From assembly GCA_026874595.1 (NCBI GenBank), contig CM049313.1:41942659-42006658 (forward strand): DNA of 64,000 bases, in the 5' to 3' direction. Each line of letters opens with the position of its first letter. The stretch's first letter is position 1. A model generated the notes under the pieces. That model had not been told where the DNA came from. It saw nothing but the letters and a program-made list of their open reading frames with translations, and did not search any database. Below are positions 21,687 to 37,281 of the stretch, piece after piece. The translations under genes and the position numbers were made by a program. This DNA is from Sipunculus nudus (Eukaryota > Annelida > Sipuncula > Golfingiida > Sipunculidae).

Positions 21687-24600
21687 CTGCCGAGGTAAAA
21701 GACCATAAAACTTGGATCAGTCTCCTGGGATAGCCATATTAGATCCATAAGAGAGATAGGCAAATATGATCATGAAAAGATCAGGCTTCATCGCCGTTAG
21801 TCTAGTTTGCCTGCCACCATTCCAGTCAGATGCTCAAAGGGATGGCTTGTGGAGACTGACAGATATAAATCTGCTGCTTTGTCATTGTCATATTGAGCTT
21901 CCAGTTCAGTGCCTTCAAGTAATAATGTAAACATTAGGGTTTTTCACAAACACTTGCAATAGATGTTATCTAAGTGTATATCTTTGATATAAAAAAAGGT
22001 GTTTGGTTGCAAATACAGCATTGTCCGGTTTGCAGGTAGTTTATAGCTCAATAATCAATTTGTCAAAAGTTTTTTTTCACTCTTTGTATACTGTGTTTTG
22101 ATATTTCATATTTTCTGCAGTATCAGCCATGGATTACATGGCTCAGTAGAAACTGCATGAAGATGAACACATTTTGCATTGTTTTGGATTTTTCAGGGTA
22201 CAACATGCATCATACCAATGATCAGTCCTGTAAAGTACTTCATAATATGTTATTGTAAATGATATTTATAAAATAACGTTTGCCATATGTCAAATTTCTC
22301 AAAGCAAAAATATATAAGCGAGTTAAGCTATTTATTTCTGACTGTGCAAAATAAAGGTACATAAACTCACCTCCATATAAACCTAGAATATACCTTCTCC
22401 TTTTGAATTTTCCCTTTAATTTATATATAAATTTTCCTTACATAAGTATGTCATATTTAATCTATAAAATCTGAAGGAACTGCGATTTTATAGATTTTAT
22501 AAGGTATTTTAAAAGTCTTGTGTGTAGAAATTCATCGGTGTCAACCTGCCAAATGGCCATTGTCATTGAGTCATCCAGTCAAGAACTAAATTCCTTACAT
22601 TGATTCTCACAGTGTGAGTCAGAAGAAATCATTGACCTTAATGTTCTTGTTTTCCTTTCCTTTAGCTTAAATCAATTTGGCTTAGAGTTGTTTTTCACTG
22701 GACTCCAGGGTTTTCTCACATTGAGTGATTATTGATGTCTTTGTCACAGATGACTGTATGTGTCTCATGTTTTCTCTTTCCCTAGAGATTAGGATATATG
22801 GCAGCTTGTCACAGAAAATCATTATTTATAGTTTTGTGGTGTAATTTGTGCACTCTTCCATGACATCTCTGTGACACTAGCTGGCACAAAATCTAATGCC
22901 TGTTGACATAATAATGTGGCTTGACAGTTGGTTGTTTTTATGTTTTATGACATTTCCAAACTACAACTCTTGGATGTCTGTGAAAGCAGAACATCCTTCT
23001 GATTCCGTATAATACAATTGAAAAGTTTAAGGTTACAAAGGCATGCTCTTTTTGTCTTTTTAATGAATATTGCTCTTGATATCTGAGCAGAAAATTTTCA
23101 ACAAGCAGGAGACTTAATCAACAGAAAATAAAACTGTGTATTCTATATGGTGAATGATACTGTTTATGGCTGAATTTTTCTTTTCCACGTAGCTCCTCAC
23201 TTTTTCTTTTTGTGTATTTATCTGTAATTTTTAATACAGTTTGAGTCTGCAAGATGTGTCAGTCCTTTATGAAGCCATCAGTTTACAAGCCAGTACAAAA
23301 ATCCAAATTTATATGAAATCAGAAAGTGGCATATACTAGATTGTGTTTGTGTAATGATCAGCAGAAACTCTTATAGATTGAATATTACATCATAAACTTC
23401 TCACCCCTTAATGTTGGAAACTTGAAAAAACCTTTTGTCTATCCACCGTTCTTGGAACAATTTTCTTCTGAGACTATATTTTATGTCATACATTTAAAGA
23501 TATATTTTCAAGATTGTGAAGTATGGTTGGCACCTGTCCGTGGGGAAAAAAATCTGTGAAGAAATAAAATTGAAATGATCCTCTGCAGCTATAGGATTGC
23601 ATTCCAGCAGCACAAAATACCAAACTCCCAATGATTCAATGAGTTTTCCCTCTTAAACATGGCTGACATTTTGCCAGTGCTTAATGCATGTTTAGCACTA
23701 TGCCAGGATGAAATGACCTGACTTTAAATTTGAATTATTTAAGTTGTGCCAGATACATGCGGTGTTGTAAGGATTATAATTGTTAGTTGACTTCTCTGTA
23801 TCCAATTAATTTTTTGGTACCTCTTCTTTTAAGGATTTTGTGTCAAAGACATGTTTTTTATTATCTTCTAGCTGTGACATGTTAAAACTTTTCAATTTGA
23901 ATCAAAGTGACCAAAAAAGAAAAAAAAATAGTTGAAGCAGTCTTATGGACCTGCAAGAATGAAAACCATGTTGTGAAGGAAGAGGATTGTTGCAACTACC
24001 AGTACATGTTTATCATAAATAAGTGCGGTTGATACTAGATGGCCATCAGCAGTGTAACAATTGGCTTTGAGGACAATCCAAAATGGTGACTGTAACATTA
24101 GCTGTCTTTGGTGGGTAACTAATCCATTATTTACCACCAACAGAAGTATCCAGCGCAGGTGATTTTACCCACTGGTTGTCCAGCAAATCATGCCTCTAAT
24201 TGACATAGGACGACAGGTCTTATTCCAGCCAGGTTTCAGTCACCATGGTATTCTACCTAGCTGATGCCGTGGGGATTTGGGAGTGGTTGTGGGTTTCAAT
24301 CTGATCACACACAGAGGTTGGTGGCCTCCCTGATAAGTTTTAATGAGTCACATTTTAGGTTTATCATACTCTAGCTATGCCTTTAAGTACACTTTGTCAG
24401 CTTATCCTATCATGTACTGGTGGGAATACAGTGACAGAGTTAAAAACTTTGGACTATATTGTGTTCAAATATCCCAGATAGTTGGGTGAATTCAAAATAT
24501 GTACAAGACGTGATCTCCCAGAGTTATAAGAATTACTGTAAAAGGACTTGTCCATTCTCTGAAGCAGATAAAGAAAATCTGTTGTCATGATAAAAGATCA

Positions 24601-26190
24601 GATGGTCCGATATAAATACATGTTGATATAATAATATATGGAAAGTATATATTAATTGATATTATAATCCTAATTAGTTGCTACCAGTATATAGACAATT
24701 TGGATCGCAGTGGGAATTTTTACATTAGTCAAGATGTGCTCTGGTGGAAGTCATAATTTTCATATAAATTTGATTTTGAAGTCACTTTTAACTGTGACAG
24801 GTAAACATAGAATTAGACTAGCACTCAACACCACTCGATCATTACATTTCATTTCTAGTTTTCTTATAAATTTTAATATAAATGAATATGTTCAGTTGTG
24901 TAAGTTTACACCTTTATCTGCTCAAACATATATGTTACAACTAGTGCAAGACCCATATTATGTCCTCTTGGATGAGCAGACATTGAGGTGTTCTACTCCC
25001 ATCTAGCACAATAGGAGGCAACATTATTACATAAATAATGCTTTACAGTTTTGTTAATCTACAGCAGTATTCCGATCCTGGTGCTCTTTTGCCAATAATA
25101 TGGATACCATTAAAATGTAATCTGCAGAGTGTTAACTATTACATACAGGAAAATGACTTCAATACATTTTGTCTAGTTTAATATAAAGATATTGGCACAT
25201 TTTTGTGAGAATGTCCATAAGGATTGATCATTTTTGTTTTATTGAATTCTAAATTCTGTCAGTTTCACTATTTGTCCCTTTATGTTCATGCCCATTTTAT
25301 AAACCATAAGAAATTGAATATTGGTTTTAAGAAAATGGAGAGATATTGCGTGTTGGAAACCTTTCAGTCAGCTCAAAAAATTATATTGGGTCATAAAATA
25401 AGCTTATTGGGAAGATGATTGTTAGGTTTTATAAATAACAATTGTGCATTGGACCATTATGTATAGTACAGCAAGTGAACTTGCCAACAATGGCTTTATT
25501 GTAACCGTCATACACTGTATCGTTTTATTATGGATTAGGAGGAAATTTTATGTCTTTTGACCCTCTTTCTGGTCTTTCTCATTCTTAGTACATGTATAGT
25601 GAGCACTGAAGTCTTTTTTCCCCATTTGGTCTGAGTTAAGAACCCTACCAATTGCAGATTATGCGATTTGTCTCATTGCCTAGTTGATATCATTGAAATG
25701 TCAGATGAATTTGAATAGATCTATAATGAAAAGATCAAAATGGAGAATTTTCAGGAAACAAGGTACCACCAGCTGCCAGAAGGTGATTGAGGATAATCAT
25801 ATTTAAATGAAAGGAAAAAATCCAATTACCTGAACAGGGCATGAGACTGGCATTTGTAAAGGTAAGCCCCTGGAATAAAAGGAGGAAAGAGGATGGCTGC
25901 ATTTACATTAAATAACAATGGCTTGAAATGTCAGCTTTTCCAGCAGAAACAGTAAATAATGGAAGAAAAATAAGAACATTGAAAGAAATGTCGATCAACT
26001 GCTTGAATTGGATTTTCATTTTCCAGAAAAAAAAGTATTGTCAGATGTACCTTTTTCACATTTCATTTGGTTGTGTAATTAACTTCATTTGTGGTAAATA
26101 GGCACGTGCAAGCTTAACAAGGCAGCAGGAGGCCTATTTAAGTAAAAGTAAATTAATTCTTGAAATAAAACATGCTTCTTTTTCTTCCAG

Positions 26191-26258
26191 TTGTCTCAGT
26201 CACAAAAGACATCTCGCTGTGTGACATTCATATCAGGTTGGGTGGGGCAGAGAGATTG
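26191..26258 (+). other. Possible alternative cassette exon of the plus-strand gene
   Basis: A very strong acceptor (CTTCTTTTTCTTCCAG) and a fair donor (ATTG|GTAAGA) enclose 68 nt. Entered in phase 1 it stays open and leaves in phase 0 (VSVTKDISLCDIHIRLGGA...), exactly the phases of the 21094 microexon, so it could replace it. Another frame is also open, and no other support exists. Confidence 0.3.
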
Positions 26259-29200
26259 GTAAGAAGGTTTCACACCGGGACAACTATTTTTTTCCAAATG
26301 AAGTAGATGCATCAGAATGACCTGAGCAAGATGTGTAAACTGTGTTAGTCTTGGCTATTGTTAACTACAGTCGGCCTGCCAGCTGTAATTGTGAACTCCA
26401 TCAAGGAAGGCGTGACTGGACTTGGCCAATCAATTGGAGACAAGATGAATTAACCAAGATTCCCTCCAGGAAATGCTGGAGCCATGATGTTATTTGCACA
26501 TTCCATTGCTGCAACTGTAGCCTGTAACCATGCAGCTTCCATTGTCTCACAGTGCTCTGTCTTCATTTCCTAATATGTAAAATATCCTTAAAACTGAATG
26601 TTTACCTTTTGGTTAATATAATAGGTATGAGATTATTATTAAAGCTACCTGATAAAATGACCGTAGACTGCCCGAAAAAATGCCTAGGTTGATTTCAGTT
26701 GATGATGGAAATTGGGAACACAATAGTTATGCATTCATTTAAATATTAATCTTAAGTGAGCTATTAAAGCATACAAATTTTATGCTTTGAAGGAATATGA
26801 GAGATTTTGTTTCATCCACACCTCAGCAAACAAAGTTTGAACAAAATGTCAGCATTATAAGTTAATAAGAAATCGGTTGGACACAGTTGTGGTATAGATC
26901 TTTCTTGTCCTAATAGCAATCTTTAAGTCAGTTCACTGAATGCACCTTTTTCTGAGATGTAAAATGATAATTTTATATTAGGCAGTATAGTCACAAATTG
27001 TGCCTGTCAGCAGAGTATCTTGTGATTGCATACCAATCAATGTTTGAACATTGTGATACACAAAATTAATAAATGTAGTACAGTACTACAGAATATATGA
27101 TAATTATATTTAAGGTAACTTGATCTTTAATGGTCATTTCATCTTACATTTAATTCACACATTATGTAAGAGGTTTATATGTGTATACATCATGACAAGT
27201 TTAAGGTGCAAAGAAATATAAAATCTGACTGTAAAGTTGTTATATTCCCTGTATAGTAGAACTAGTAGAAATCATCAATGAAACCATTGAAATTTTATGG
27301 AAACCATGTATCTGCATGATCTAGAGTACAGAACAAATGGTCTCTTTAAATGTCATAACATACAAAGGAACTGATTTCTCTGTCAGTCATGATTCCTCTA
27401 AAGCTCTTGTCAACAAAACCAGGCTGTCATAAATGTAACAGATGAAGCCATTTGTCTGCCAGAACAAATCTAATCAATTTTGGGTGTCCTCAGTCAGGGT
27501 AAATGTTGCATGACTTATTGGTGCTTCATAGGATTGTGGCTGATTGGTTGCTCTCAAGGGTCTGGAGAAGCCTCCCCTCTGCCTGTTTTTGAACTGCTTC
27601 TACAAGCAATCACACCCATGAATGTGTCTATCAGGCTCCCAGCTTGCTGCAGAAGCCCTGTCTGGTGACAGAACTAGGTCTGTGGGTAATTACGCAGAAT
27701 CACTTCAGGCATCAGGGTTGAACTTCAGTATCTAATTCTTCTCAGTTATTCCGGGCCCAAATTTGGCTGATAGCACTAGTTTATGTCCCATTATGGAGAC
27801 TTGCTTCATGAGCTGCTTCCAGATATGGTGTGGGCAGTTTTCAGATATTCCAGATCCAGTACTAAAGAATGTTTCAGGAAGATTACGTATAAAATGCAAT
27901 GGCTTCTGTGATGTTAACAGAGTATTTCTGTAAGTATCAAAGACTGTCAAACATGACCTGTAGATATGAAAATATCTTTTGAATACAGCTGTCATATATA
28001 AAATATAATTTTTCTCTTAATTTTGATATTCATCAATCAAGGTAATGTATGTTTTTTTATAGAACATCAAGAAAAATTGGTTACACAAAATAATATTTTA
28101 TTTTTAAGTTAATATATACGTAGTATTACCATTGCTTCCCTTTCCGAATAAGTAAGTGGAAATATTTATCAAATGTTCTGTTTAGTTCATGCTATCCATA
28201 TATTAGGGTCAAGTGGTCTACTTTTTTCTGAAATGTTGGCAACCCTACAAATATAATCAGCTAGTATGCACCATTTTCAGTCTTCCTTCATTACATGAAA
28301 CAAGAAATCAAGGTCAACGTACTTAAAACAAGATTTTTAGCCAACATGCAGGCATAAAACCACTGGGGCCACAGCTGATAAAACATACTTACACAGTGGA
28401 ATACCTAATCACATTTAAGTTTAGCCAAATTTATAAACCCAACACTGAACCAGTCTGCTTGATCACCAGTAAAATAAATGACACAGAAATGATATAAACC
28501 ATACAGCTACAAAAAGTAAAATTAACAAAAGGGGTACAGACAAAGTTGTTTATATATTTTCTAAAATTACAGAAGAAATTTATCCCATAGATAAGTAGTC
28601 AGTAGTAATTCCTTATCTTTGCAATTATCTCAAAATGATAATGTCCTAGCCCTAAAAATCAGCAGGAATTCATTATGTTTGCTTTTGCATAATACATGTG
28701 TACAGGACTACCAACATGTGAGTATATTGAGCATTAGATAAGGGTCAGTCACCAGTCATTCTCTAGATGTTAACACAATCAGTCCTCAGTTCAGAGCCAG
28801 CATGGCTTCCAGTTCTGCTGATGTAATAGATTCACACTCTGTCATTAAGTGTCAATCAGATTTATCCTGCATAGGATATTACATTTATTAGTGGAGAATC
28901 AGGTTTGGTCTGACTGCGTGTGTTTCCCACGCCTGCAGTTTAATCTCTCCACTTACAGTTTTATTATGTGTGATTGGCCATGTCATTTTGTCCTATTTGC
29001 CCTCACACTTATGTGGTGTATGTGTTCTGAACTAGTGCGGGGATAATATACTGAATATTTTGTTTCCTTGCCTTTTTTGTTACATATTTGATGATAATAA
29101 TTTCTAGTTGTATTCCACCACCAAAATAGTCATTCCTCCACTTGAGATATAAAGAATTCTATTTTGAAGCATCATTTCTGTTAATATAAATACTACTAAA

Positions 29201-32200
29201 AGATGTCATATTGATTGTTTAACCACCCACATGGCCTATGGTCACCCTGCTCATATTCAATATAAGATTTTGTAACTCTTGAATTATAATATGATGGATA
29301 TGATCTTTTTTTTATGAGACATGAACAAACTCTCAGTCTGGAAAGTCACAACTATTCCAGTATGTTAATGCCTGCAAGATTATGAGAGGAGTATTATTTT
29401 GCTGCATGTAGCTTTGTTAGTTTATGGCATGAAATTCTACACAGGGTTATAAATTTGTGATTTTAATGTAAAGCTTTCTTGTGTAATTCTGCTGAAGTAT
29501 TTCATTTTTTCTCTATATCCAGGTGGCATGCAGCTTGCGGCACTAAATGTAATTAATGTTTCCAGCACATTTTACGTTGCCTGCAGTATAATTTGGATTT
29601 GAATCAACATAGATCATACTTAACATTATATTTTTATAGTTCTTCATTGATACAGTCTGAATTAGCAAAACATTATCCTGCCACTGGTGACTTATCCTTC
29701 ATATCAGCATGTCAGGCAGTATGGACTTGGAGTTTGTTCATCACATTTTTTTCATTTAATGTGACACAATTACATAAAATATTAGTTATAAATCATATAT
29801 ATTGGAAAAGCTAATTATTTTTAAATTATGGAAGTTAAAATATTCAAAAGTTCATATTTTTTGGATCAATATATTTCATGATAAGTAATGGATTTCTTAT
29901 GAAGGGGTGAGTAAGGAGTATAGGGTGGGGTAGAGAATTCTGTTTATGACAGAGCCAGGTTATGACTTCCTCTGGACAATGATGATTGTTTTTGGTAACT
30001 GCTTCTGCCTGTAACCAGTTACTGTTAAGCATGATTAATTAAAAAGTGAATGGAACTAAGGCATGTAGTGACTGGGAGGTGGAAGGTGTACCAGGAGCCT
30101 TGTCCTTTGGTAAAAAAGAAAATTCCACCTTTTTGCAAAGAGACTGCTGGTAAGCTGTAAATATTTTGACTTGCAGCATTTCTGGTGCAGGTACTGTTTA
30201 ATTTTATGACAAAATGTGTTTGTAAAACACACAACAAATAACTTGATGCCAGACCTGAATGTTGACTTAATGACTGTAACATGTGGGATCACGATGCAGT
30301 GACTGGTCTGGACTTCCATTTACAGAGGAACAGGGGGAACCCCTTACTATGTAGAACATCCTGACAAACCTGCCAAGCATAGCCAGCCATACAGACAACT
30401 AGTAATGCTTCCATATTTCATATATGTCCAGGTTAGTGGGGATGATGCAGTGCATGCCCCAGGCATGCGAGTTTAAAACACAGGGTCAGACAAGCAACAG
30501 ATGTGGCAGCAAGCATGAAGTTGTTAAATATCATGCTTTTGGACTTCTGCTGCTGCGAAAACTTCTTCTGTCTTGACTAGACTGAACTCTTGAGAGATCA
30601 CTATAATTTCTGTCCAGGTCATCTCATGACCAATCAGGCTCAAGGCCTTTCAAAACCAAGGTACATATGTCCTCTGTGCCAGGTCTGGGTCTCTGTGGCA
30701 GTGACCTCTTTTGTTCTCACAAGCTGATATTCTCTATGGTTATGGCTGAGGCCAGCAAGCTAAGAAAACAAATTTTTCATAGTTTACACCTGTAACCTCT
30801 CAGCCAGATCATTTATATAAATTATGCATGTGTAGCCTCTGGCTTTAAAGGCCAGCAGCCTTGCCATGCTATTCTTTCTTATTCAGTGGTATATGCTGTG
30901 GTTGGCGAGGTTTCAAATTTGCAATATTTGCAGAAAGGGATATTATCACAAAAATAAAACCTTTTGAATAACACGCTAGACCTACACTGGTGAACACATA
31001 TATATATACTGTATAGCCTCAAGAACTGACATCTTGTGTAGGTTTGTGCTATTCAAGCCTATGGCCTGGAAAGTCAACAGGCTAAGGATTGATAAAATGT
31101 TTTATTACCAGCTAATCAAACATGGATATGTAAATAATTTCAGGCCTTTTAAATCTACCAATAATCAGTAGGAATTTTTACTTGTTATACATTTCCTCTG
31201 GTTTTGGTCAATCAAATTTTAAAAATATCTAAATATGTTTGTGGTTAAAATCAGTGTAGGTTATATTGCACAGTGAAATTGTGAAAATGGCTCCTTATAA
31301 AACACTGAAAAATTAAAATGTGAAAATTTGTCCTGGCAAATATAAAGCTATAACCACAGTATATATAGTAGGCCTGGCTGTCAGGATGTTAATATCGATT
31401 ATCAGTTTGAGTATTGATTGGTTATCAATAAAATAAGGGCTGAGTAATGGAAGAATGTTCATACAGATTATTGGCATAATTTGAAAATCATATTCTTTTT
31501 ACAACAAGAGAGTCTGTAAATTTGTTCTAAATACTAGTAACCATGACTAAGCAACACAGCAGTTGCTGTAAGTGTTGTCATGATGAATTGAACCAATAGG
31601 CTATATGCATGAACTATCTTTAAAAAAACATAGTCTCTAACAGTTGTTCTTAAAATATTTTCTGGGTGATGCAGTTTAAGAATGAATTAAAACTCTTGGT
31701 TTGCTGTACCAGTTTGTGAAGATTACATCTATTTTATTACTGGTATATAAATTCTTGTATATTATATTCATTTATAATCACTCTGATTCTTGTCAGAACA
31801 TTCAATAAACAGAGCAATCATAACAGCCATCTTGCATCAGTCAGTATATATATCACATCAGCCCTAGTACAGCTGGCACCATGTTTGGTGATATATAACC
31901 TTGATTCAAGCTGTCTTGAACTGAACCTGGCATAATAGTTAAGGTGTCAGACTGACGCTGAAGGTTTTTCACTTGTTTAATTCCCACCGGAGGTTGTGGA
32001 GACTTAACAGTGAAATGTATAAAGAACAATAGGGACTTGCTTTAATGTCTAAACACATGGTTTCTGGATTTTACCTTGTCAAATGAATTGAAAAGTTGAA
32101 ATGCTGAATGCTTTAATGATAAAGTACTTGTTTGAGTCTTGTCATATGGCTATTTTCCTCATTCTCAAATAAAAACTAATTTTTATAAAAGTTGCACTTA

Positions 32201-33599
32201 AAGACCTGTGTCTGACCACATGCTGGTACATAAACATTTTTAATCCTCAAAAAAACTCCAAGCATCAACTTGAGGTCATGACAGGCCAAATCCTTTTGTC
32301 AGGAAGTTGTTCCATCTACAATTTAGTTTGTATGATGCATACAACTCAAGTTCTGCATATGCATGCTTTTTTAATGTTCAACATTTTCTTGGGTTGGCTT
32401 GTATTTATTTGACATTTCTTGGTAATATTAACATCCTGATGAAGATTATGTGTCTGGCTGTACTTTTTACACAGTTGAACTTTACACAGGCTGTACATGT
32501 GTCTCGTTTGCCTGGTGTTACCTTCACACTTTTGATGGATCATTTCTCAGTGCTAGGTTACATGTACGTATCCTTGGTACAGACAGCATGGACAGCAAAC
32601 ACACACTGTTGCATCAAATTATATGTATACCTCTGTAAATATTCTCTCATAAAGTTCAGGATCTTTTGTGTAAATTCACTTTATTATTTTTGCAAAGACA
32701 GCTACGGTTATATCTTTTATTTCTTTATTTCTTTATCTCACCACAGCAGTTCAGTGACTGTTTCTTTTTGGGCTTTTGTAATTTTCTAATCATCACATAA
32801 AATTTTGCATAAATGGGATCTTATTGTTGCCAAGGATGTCTTTCTAGGGCCAAAATCATTATCTCAAAATTCTGTTATCTCATCAGCCCAGATTCCCTTG
32901 TCAGAGATCCATTTGCTTTAATATTGACACAAATTCAAGGACAGGTTTTGGGACCTTACAGCAGGACAGTTGTGATTTCTACCCTGTGAAAAGGTATTGG
33001 CTGGGATCGTTAACCAATCATCTCTCCCAGTTTCATTCAAATCCCCACCTTATCTCAGTTACAGACAAAGAAATTGATGAAAATCCCCCACAAAAAAAAC
33101 AACTTCCTTATTTGAGTTACTAATAAAAATAAATTTGTGACATGGTTCAATTAAAAAGCCAGAAAAACCTGATTGTATTGTAACAATCAGAGGCTTGACA
33201 GTGGTAGCTTAAGACACCTTTTCACACCTTTGGACGTAACCTTGATATTCACAGGAATAGAGTCAGTGTGTCGAGATGGCCATTTTTCTTTCACAGCACC
33301 TGAAGCAGGCAACATGCCAAGTGGTGTCTCCACCTGGCTGACGGCACAGGCAGAATTATAGGTATGGTGTACACAGATGGTGTAGGCATGCCTGGATAAA
33401 GAGAGCTGTGCTGTGATAAAACTGTAATGGTCTCCACATGTATGTACCATCACTGAGGTATCACAGGGATGTAGTTCCAAGGACCACATCTGCAAATCTG
33501 ATTTATGTAGTTATGTGCAGTATCCTATTATGATATAGACCATTCACTGCACTATTTTCTTAAATGGCTCTGTTTACTCCAGACCTCCCAGGCAGTTTA

Positions 33600-34090
33600 T
33601 AAAAAGAATTTAACCATTAAATTTGAAACCTGATATGATGGCCCAAGCTGTCTGATATGTGTAAAATATTTAGTAAGGTAGCTCATCTCTAAAGAAATGG
33701 TAATGATTAAATTTGAAATCTGATATGTGATATGATGACAAAAATTGAGTGAAGTATAATAAAATAAATATAATTTGATATCTAGCCTATGAGCCTATGA
33801 AAGTGATAGTCTTGTTACAAGCTCTTTTTGTTCACAACACTTTCTGATTTGGTAGAAGCTAGTTTTGGTTTGGTTTGAATGATTGAGTGATGGTGGCAGC
33901 CTAACAGAGATTTTAATTATTAAATTTGGAATCTGATGTTTTAAGATGGCATGGAGTGGGTTGGTTTATAATTAGATAGACTCTCTGATGCTCTTTTTAC
34001 AAACGTACTCTTTTAGCTCACCATGTTTCCTGATTTGCCAGGAGCTAGCTTTGGTTTGGTTTGATTGATTGAGAGATGAGGGGAGCTGGC
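33600..34090. repeat. Degenerate local tandem duplication
   Basis: ATTAAATTTGAAACCTGATAT-type blocks occur near 33616, 33708 and 33918. 'GAAGCTAGTTTTGGTTTGG' (about 33857) recurs as 'GGAGCTAGCTTTGGTTTGG' (about 34040) with the neighbouring CTGATTTG and GATTGAGNGATG blocks. Spacing is about 180-210 bp. Noncoding. Confidence 0.55.
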
Positions 34091-37000
34091 AGGTTCGCTT
34101 CCTCAGTTATTGCATATGCTGGCAGATTGATATAATTACTTGCTCAATTCCTGGAGGACTAGTTCTCAACCATATCAGGCATGTCTTAATGTGTAGTGAC
34201 AGGCCATGTCTTTTCTGCCTTTTGCTCAGTTGGGGTCTGTCAGCTCATGATGTAAATGATTATCAGAAAGAGCCATTTAGTCAGTGAGACCATTTCCAGG
34301 CTTCTTCTGTCAGCGGAGATACTAATTGTTGGATGTCAGTGGATGGTGAATCTTGTGTGGTCATCCTGGCATTTTGACAGTTCATGTACTATATTTGACA
34401 TTTCTCATATGTCAGGTCCTGTACAACCACATGTAGCAATGGCAAGCCATTTATCCCAAAGCTAGATGTATGGTGTTTCTTCTCTGCAAACATTAACTTC
34501 CTGTCTTACCTGGGATATCTCTGTCATAATAATATGAATGTAATTAACCTACATCTGTTGTTCACCATTTTATAAATTAATGAACAGTTCTGTACATAAT
34601 GATTATACAAGTATTGGATACATATATTTGTATTCCTATTCACTATATTAATTTATTGGAGAGAGAATACATTTTTACATAGACTTATTAAATATACAAT
34701 GTGATTTCTTATCATATTTAGACTTTGCCTGCTTTCTAACAATTATTTGTTTTGATCTTACGGGATCATGAAGTCCCATGAAAATATTTTATTGAATTTA
34801 TATGCATGGATACATGAAAGTGTTTGGGTATAGCATTCAGGAAAAACATGCATGTGACACACCTGTCATGATATGTCTACAGAAACAAATAAAGATCACA
34901 TGTAAATTACATTTATTAATGACAAGGTAAATAAAATAATGCTTTCATCCAATCATTGGTCCCATGTGTAAAATTAATTAATCAGGTTGGATGTTCTGGG
35001 CTGAGCACAGCCTAATCAGAATAAACAGGCTTGGAAGACTTTCCTGAGGTGGTCTATGGGACTGACTATAAGATTCCTTGTTTGGATTGAGTCATTGAAA
35101 AACTGTCTATGTCAGTGTAACTTCCTAGATTTTTCATTACCACCATAACTGATATGGGATATAGATTGTAAAGCTTGTACATGTCTGTATGCATCTTTAA
35201 CTGTCTGTGTACAAGGTATCCCTTAAGGTATTTGTGGATTTTCTCACAAGTGGGTGAAGATATTTGCTATGAGATAATCATAAATAGATTTGAATGAATC
35301 ATTTAAGTTGCTGTGGTCGAAGGCTAGTCTTGTCTGCTTGAATACATGTACATCTGTGTCATTGCAGTTTGAATGAGCCCCCACCAGTACTGACATCTGG
35401 TGGAAGAATTTGGTGCTAATTAGAGAAATAAGGAGAGCAAGGAAATTTATGAGGTGATTTTGATACCAAGAGATGCCATTAGCAGGGCAGGGTCAACATT
35501 AATGGTTACCTGTTTGCCTGGGGCAATTAAGTAAAAGTTCCAGAAAATGGTGGTGGGGCAAGGAGGACAATAATCTAAATGTTACTTGCCTAACTCAAGG
35601 CAAGTGCTTTCAAAAGTTAATGTTGAGCCCTGCAGGGGTATGTGCTCTAGCTCTCATTGTTGTCAGATTGATATTTTTCAGAGAAGAGAAATCTCCCATG
35701 ATCTGGATCTCTCCTCTCTGCTGGCATACATAGAGTTTACACTGAAAATGTTTGAAGATTCTTTTTCTTTCAATGTTTAAAGAGTACTGGTTTGACAAAA
35801 GACCAGTCTTCAATCAAGTGGAATGTTCAGTGAACATGGGTACAAGAGAGTTAAAACTAAGACTGTAAATGCTAAATTTTTCATCAGGTATCAGGTAAAT
35901 ACTCCACAAAAATAAAAAAAAAAAATTCTCTTACACCACTTTCCATCCCTCCATGCTTGTCTATATTAACTTAATCACATTATAAATGGCATTCAATTGA
36001 GTACCATAACTGTCTTATTAATTCTGATAGGTCGTACATGTAATATAAGAGAGATTATCACTGTAATTACTGCTTAGTAATGAAAAAAATGGTAAAGTTG
36101 TATTAGCATATGACCAGTTGAGAGATGCTGTATTGTACATAAATACTTTAAATGAAAGTGTTTAAGTGGGGGTATTTGCATGTATACAAATACACTGGAT
36201 TATTATCACAAATTTATCACTGTCACCTACATTACTGAAATTGTACACATTCAGCGGACTGTAAACAACAACTGTAACAATTGGTATTTGCACGCTTTCT
36301 GCTAAAACACACATGTTTTTGTTTGTACTATTTTGTACAGTTATTCAGTGCAATGCATATTGTCCTGTTCCTCAGGTGTCTGTTTTGAGCCCTGGATATT
36401 GGTAGGAAAATCCACAGGGATGCATCAGTTTCCTTAGGGGAAGTACCAGAAATGCTGCACCAGTTCCCTGGGGGGAAACAAACACCAAGCTACTAACACA
36501 GCATAAATATAGAACCTTGAATCAGTAGCTGAATTATGCCTTTTTCAAATGTGATCCCTTGGAGAGCTATTTCTATTACGTTTTTCTCCTAGGAAGTTGT
36601 GTTTAATTCCAGATTCTGATTTAACTACTGCCTGGAGAAGGCTTGATTATCAATATTGGTTCTCATGGGATTGCTTGATTGACAGCCAGTGACAGAGGCA
36701 TGACATCACTTTTTATTTTTAACTCTCTTCTTTATGAATGTTCTTTGGATTAACAAGTTGCTCCTGCAGACTAACAGGTGCTGGTAGAGTTTATGGTGTG
36801 ATGTATTGGGCAAGGTCAGTTTTGTTCAACTTAAACTTTGTATCCTGGATCACAGTGGTCAGACTTGTTGATTATTACATTGTTTCTCAGTTCCCTTGGG
36901 TTTAAACAACTAATTGATTCCTTGGTTAAGAGGGTTCTTGGTCAAGACCTTGCCAGGGGTGACAGTGCTGTGGAGAGTTTTAATGCTTTAACCATTTGTA

Positions 37001-37239
37001 TTCTTTATCCTTATTATTCCCCAACCAAGACCTAAAAGGGAGCTTATAATGGGTATTTGTTAAGGAATAGCATAATGATACTTCAGAAGAGTCAGAAATA
37101 AACAAACTTATAATGTTTTTTAAAAGCAAAACTAAAAGTAATACTGAAATATCTAAATTTATTCATTACTACTATACCAGATTTCTAATCTCTAGCAATG
37201 CATGTATTTAAATACTTTGTGCACTAGATGTTAAGTTCA

Positions 37240-37281
37240 ATATATACATATATATATACATATATTGATATATATATATGA
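37240..37281. repeat. TA-rich imperfect palindromic microsatellite
   Basis: CAATATATACATATATATA is followed by its approximate inverse (TACATATATTG), then (TA)n. Confidence 0.85.

Noticed and set aside
25837-25860. 24-nt in-phase segment (GMRLAFVK) before AAAG|GTAAGC
   Set aside because: The acceptor has no pyrimidine tract and the segment is too short to judge; probably chance.
32307-32789. 160-codon plus-strand open frame, the longest complete frame seen
   Set aside because: The strand is T-rich, giving a Phe/Leu/Tyr/Ser-rich product with no domain. An overlapping open frame exists on the other strand and no promoter or splice context was seen.
33255-33360. Exon-like stretch between TATTCACAG and TATAG|GTATGG
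   Set aside because: All three frames contain a stop before or at the donor, so it cannot be an internal coding exon.
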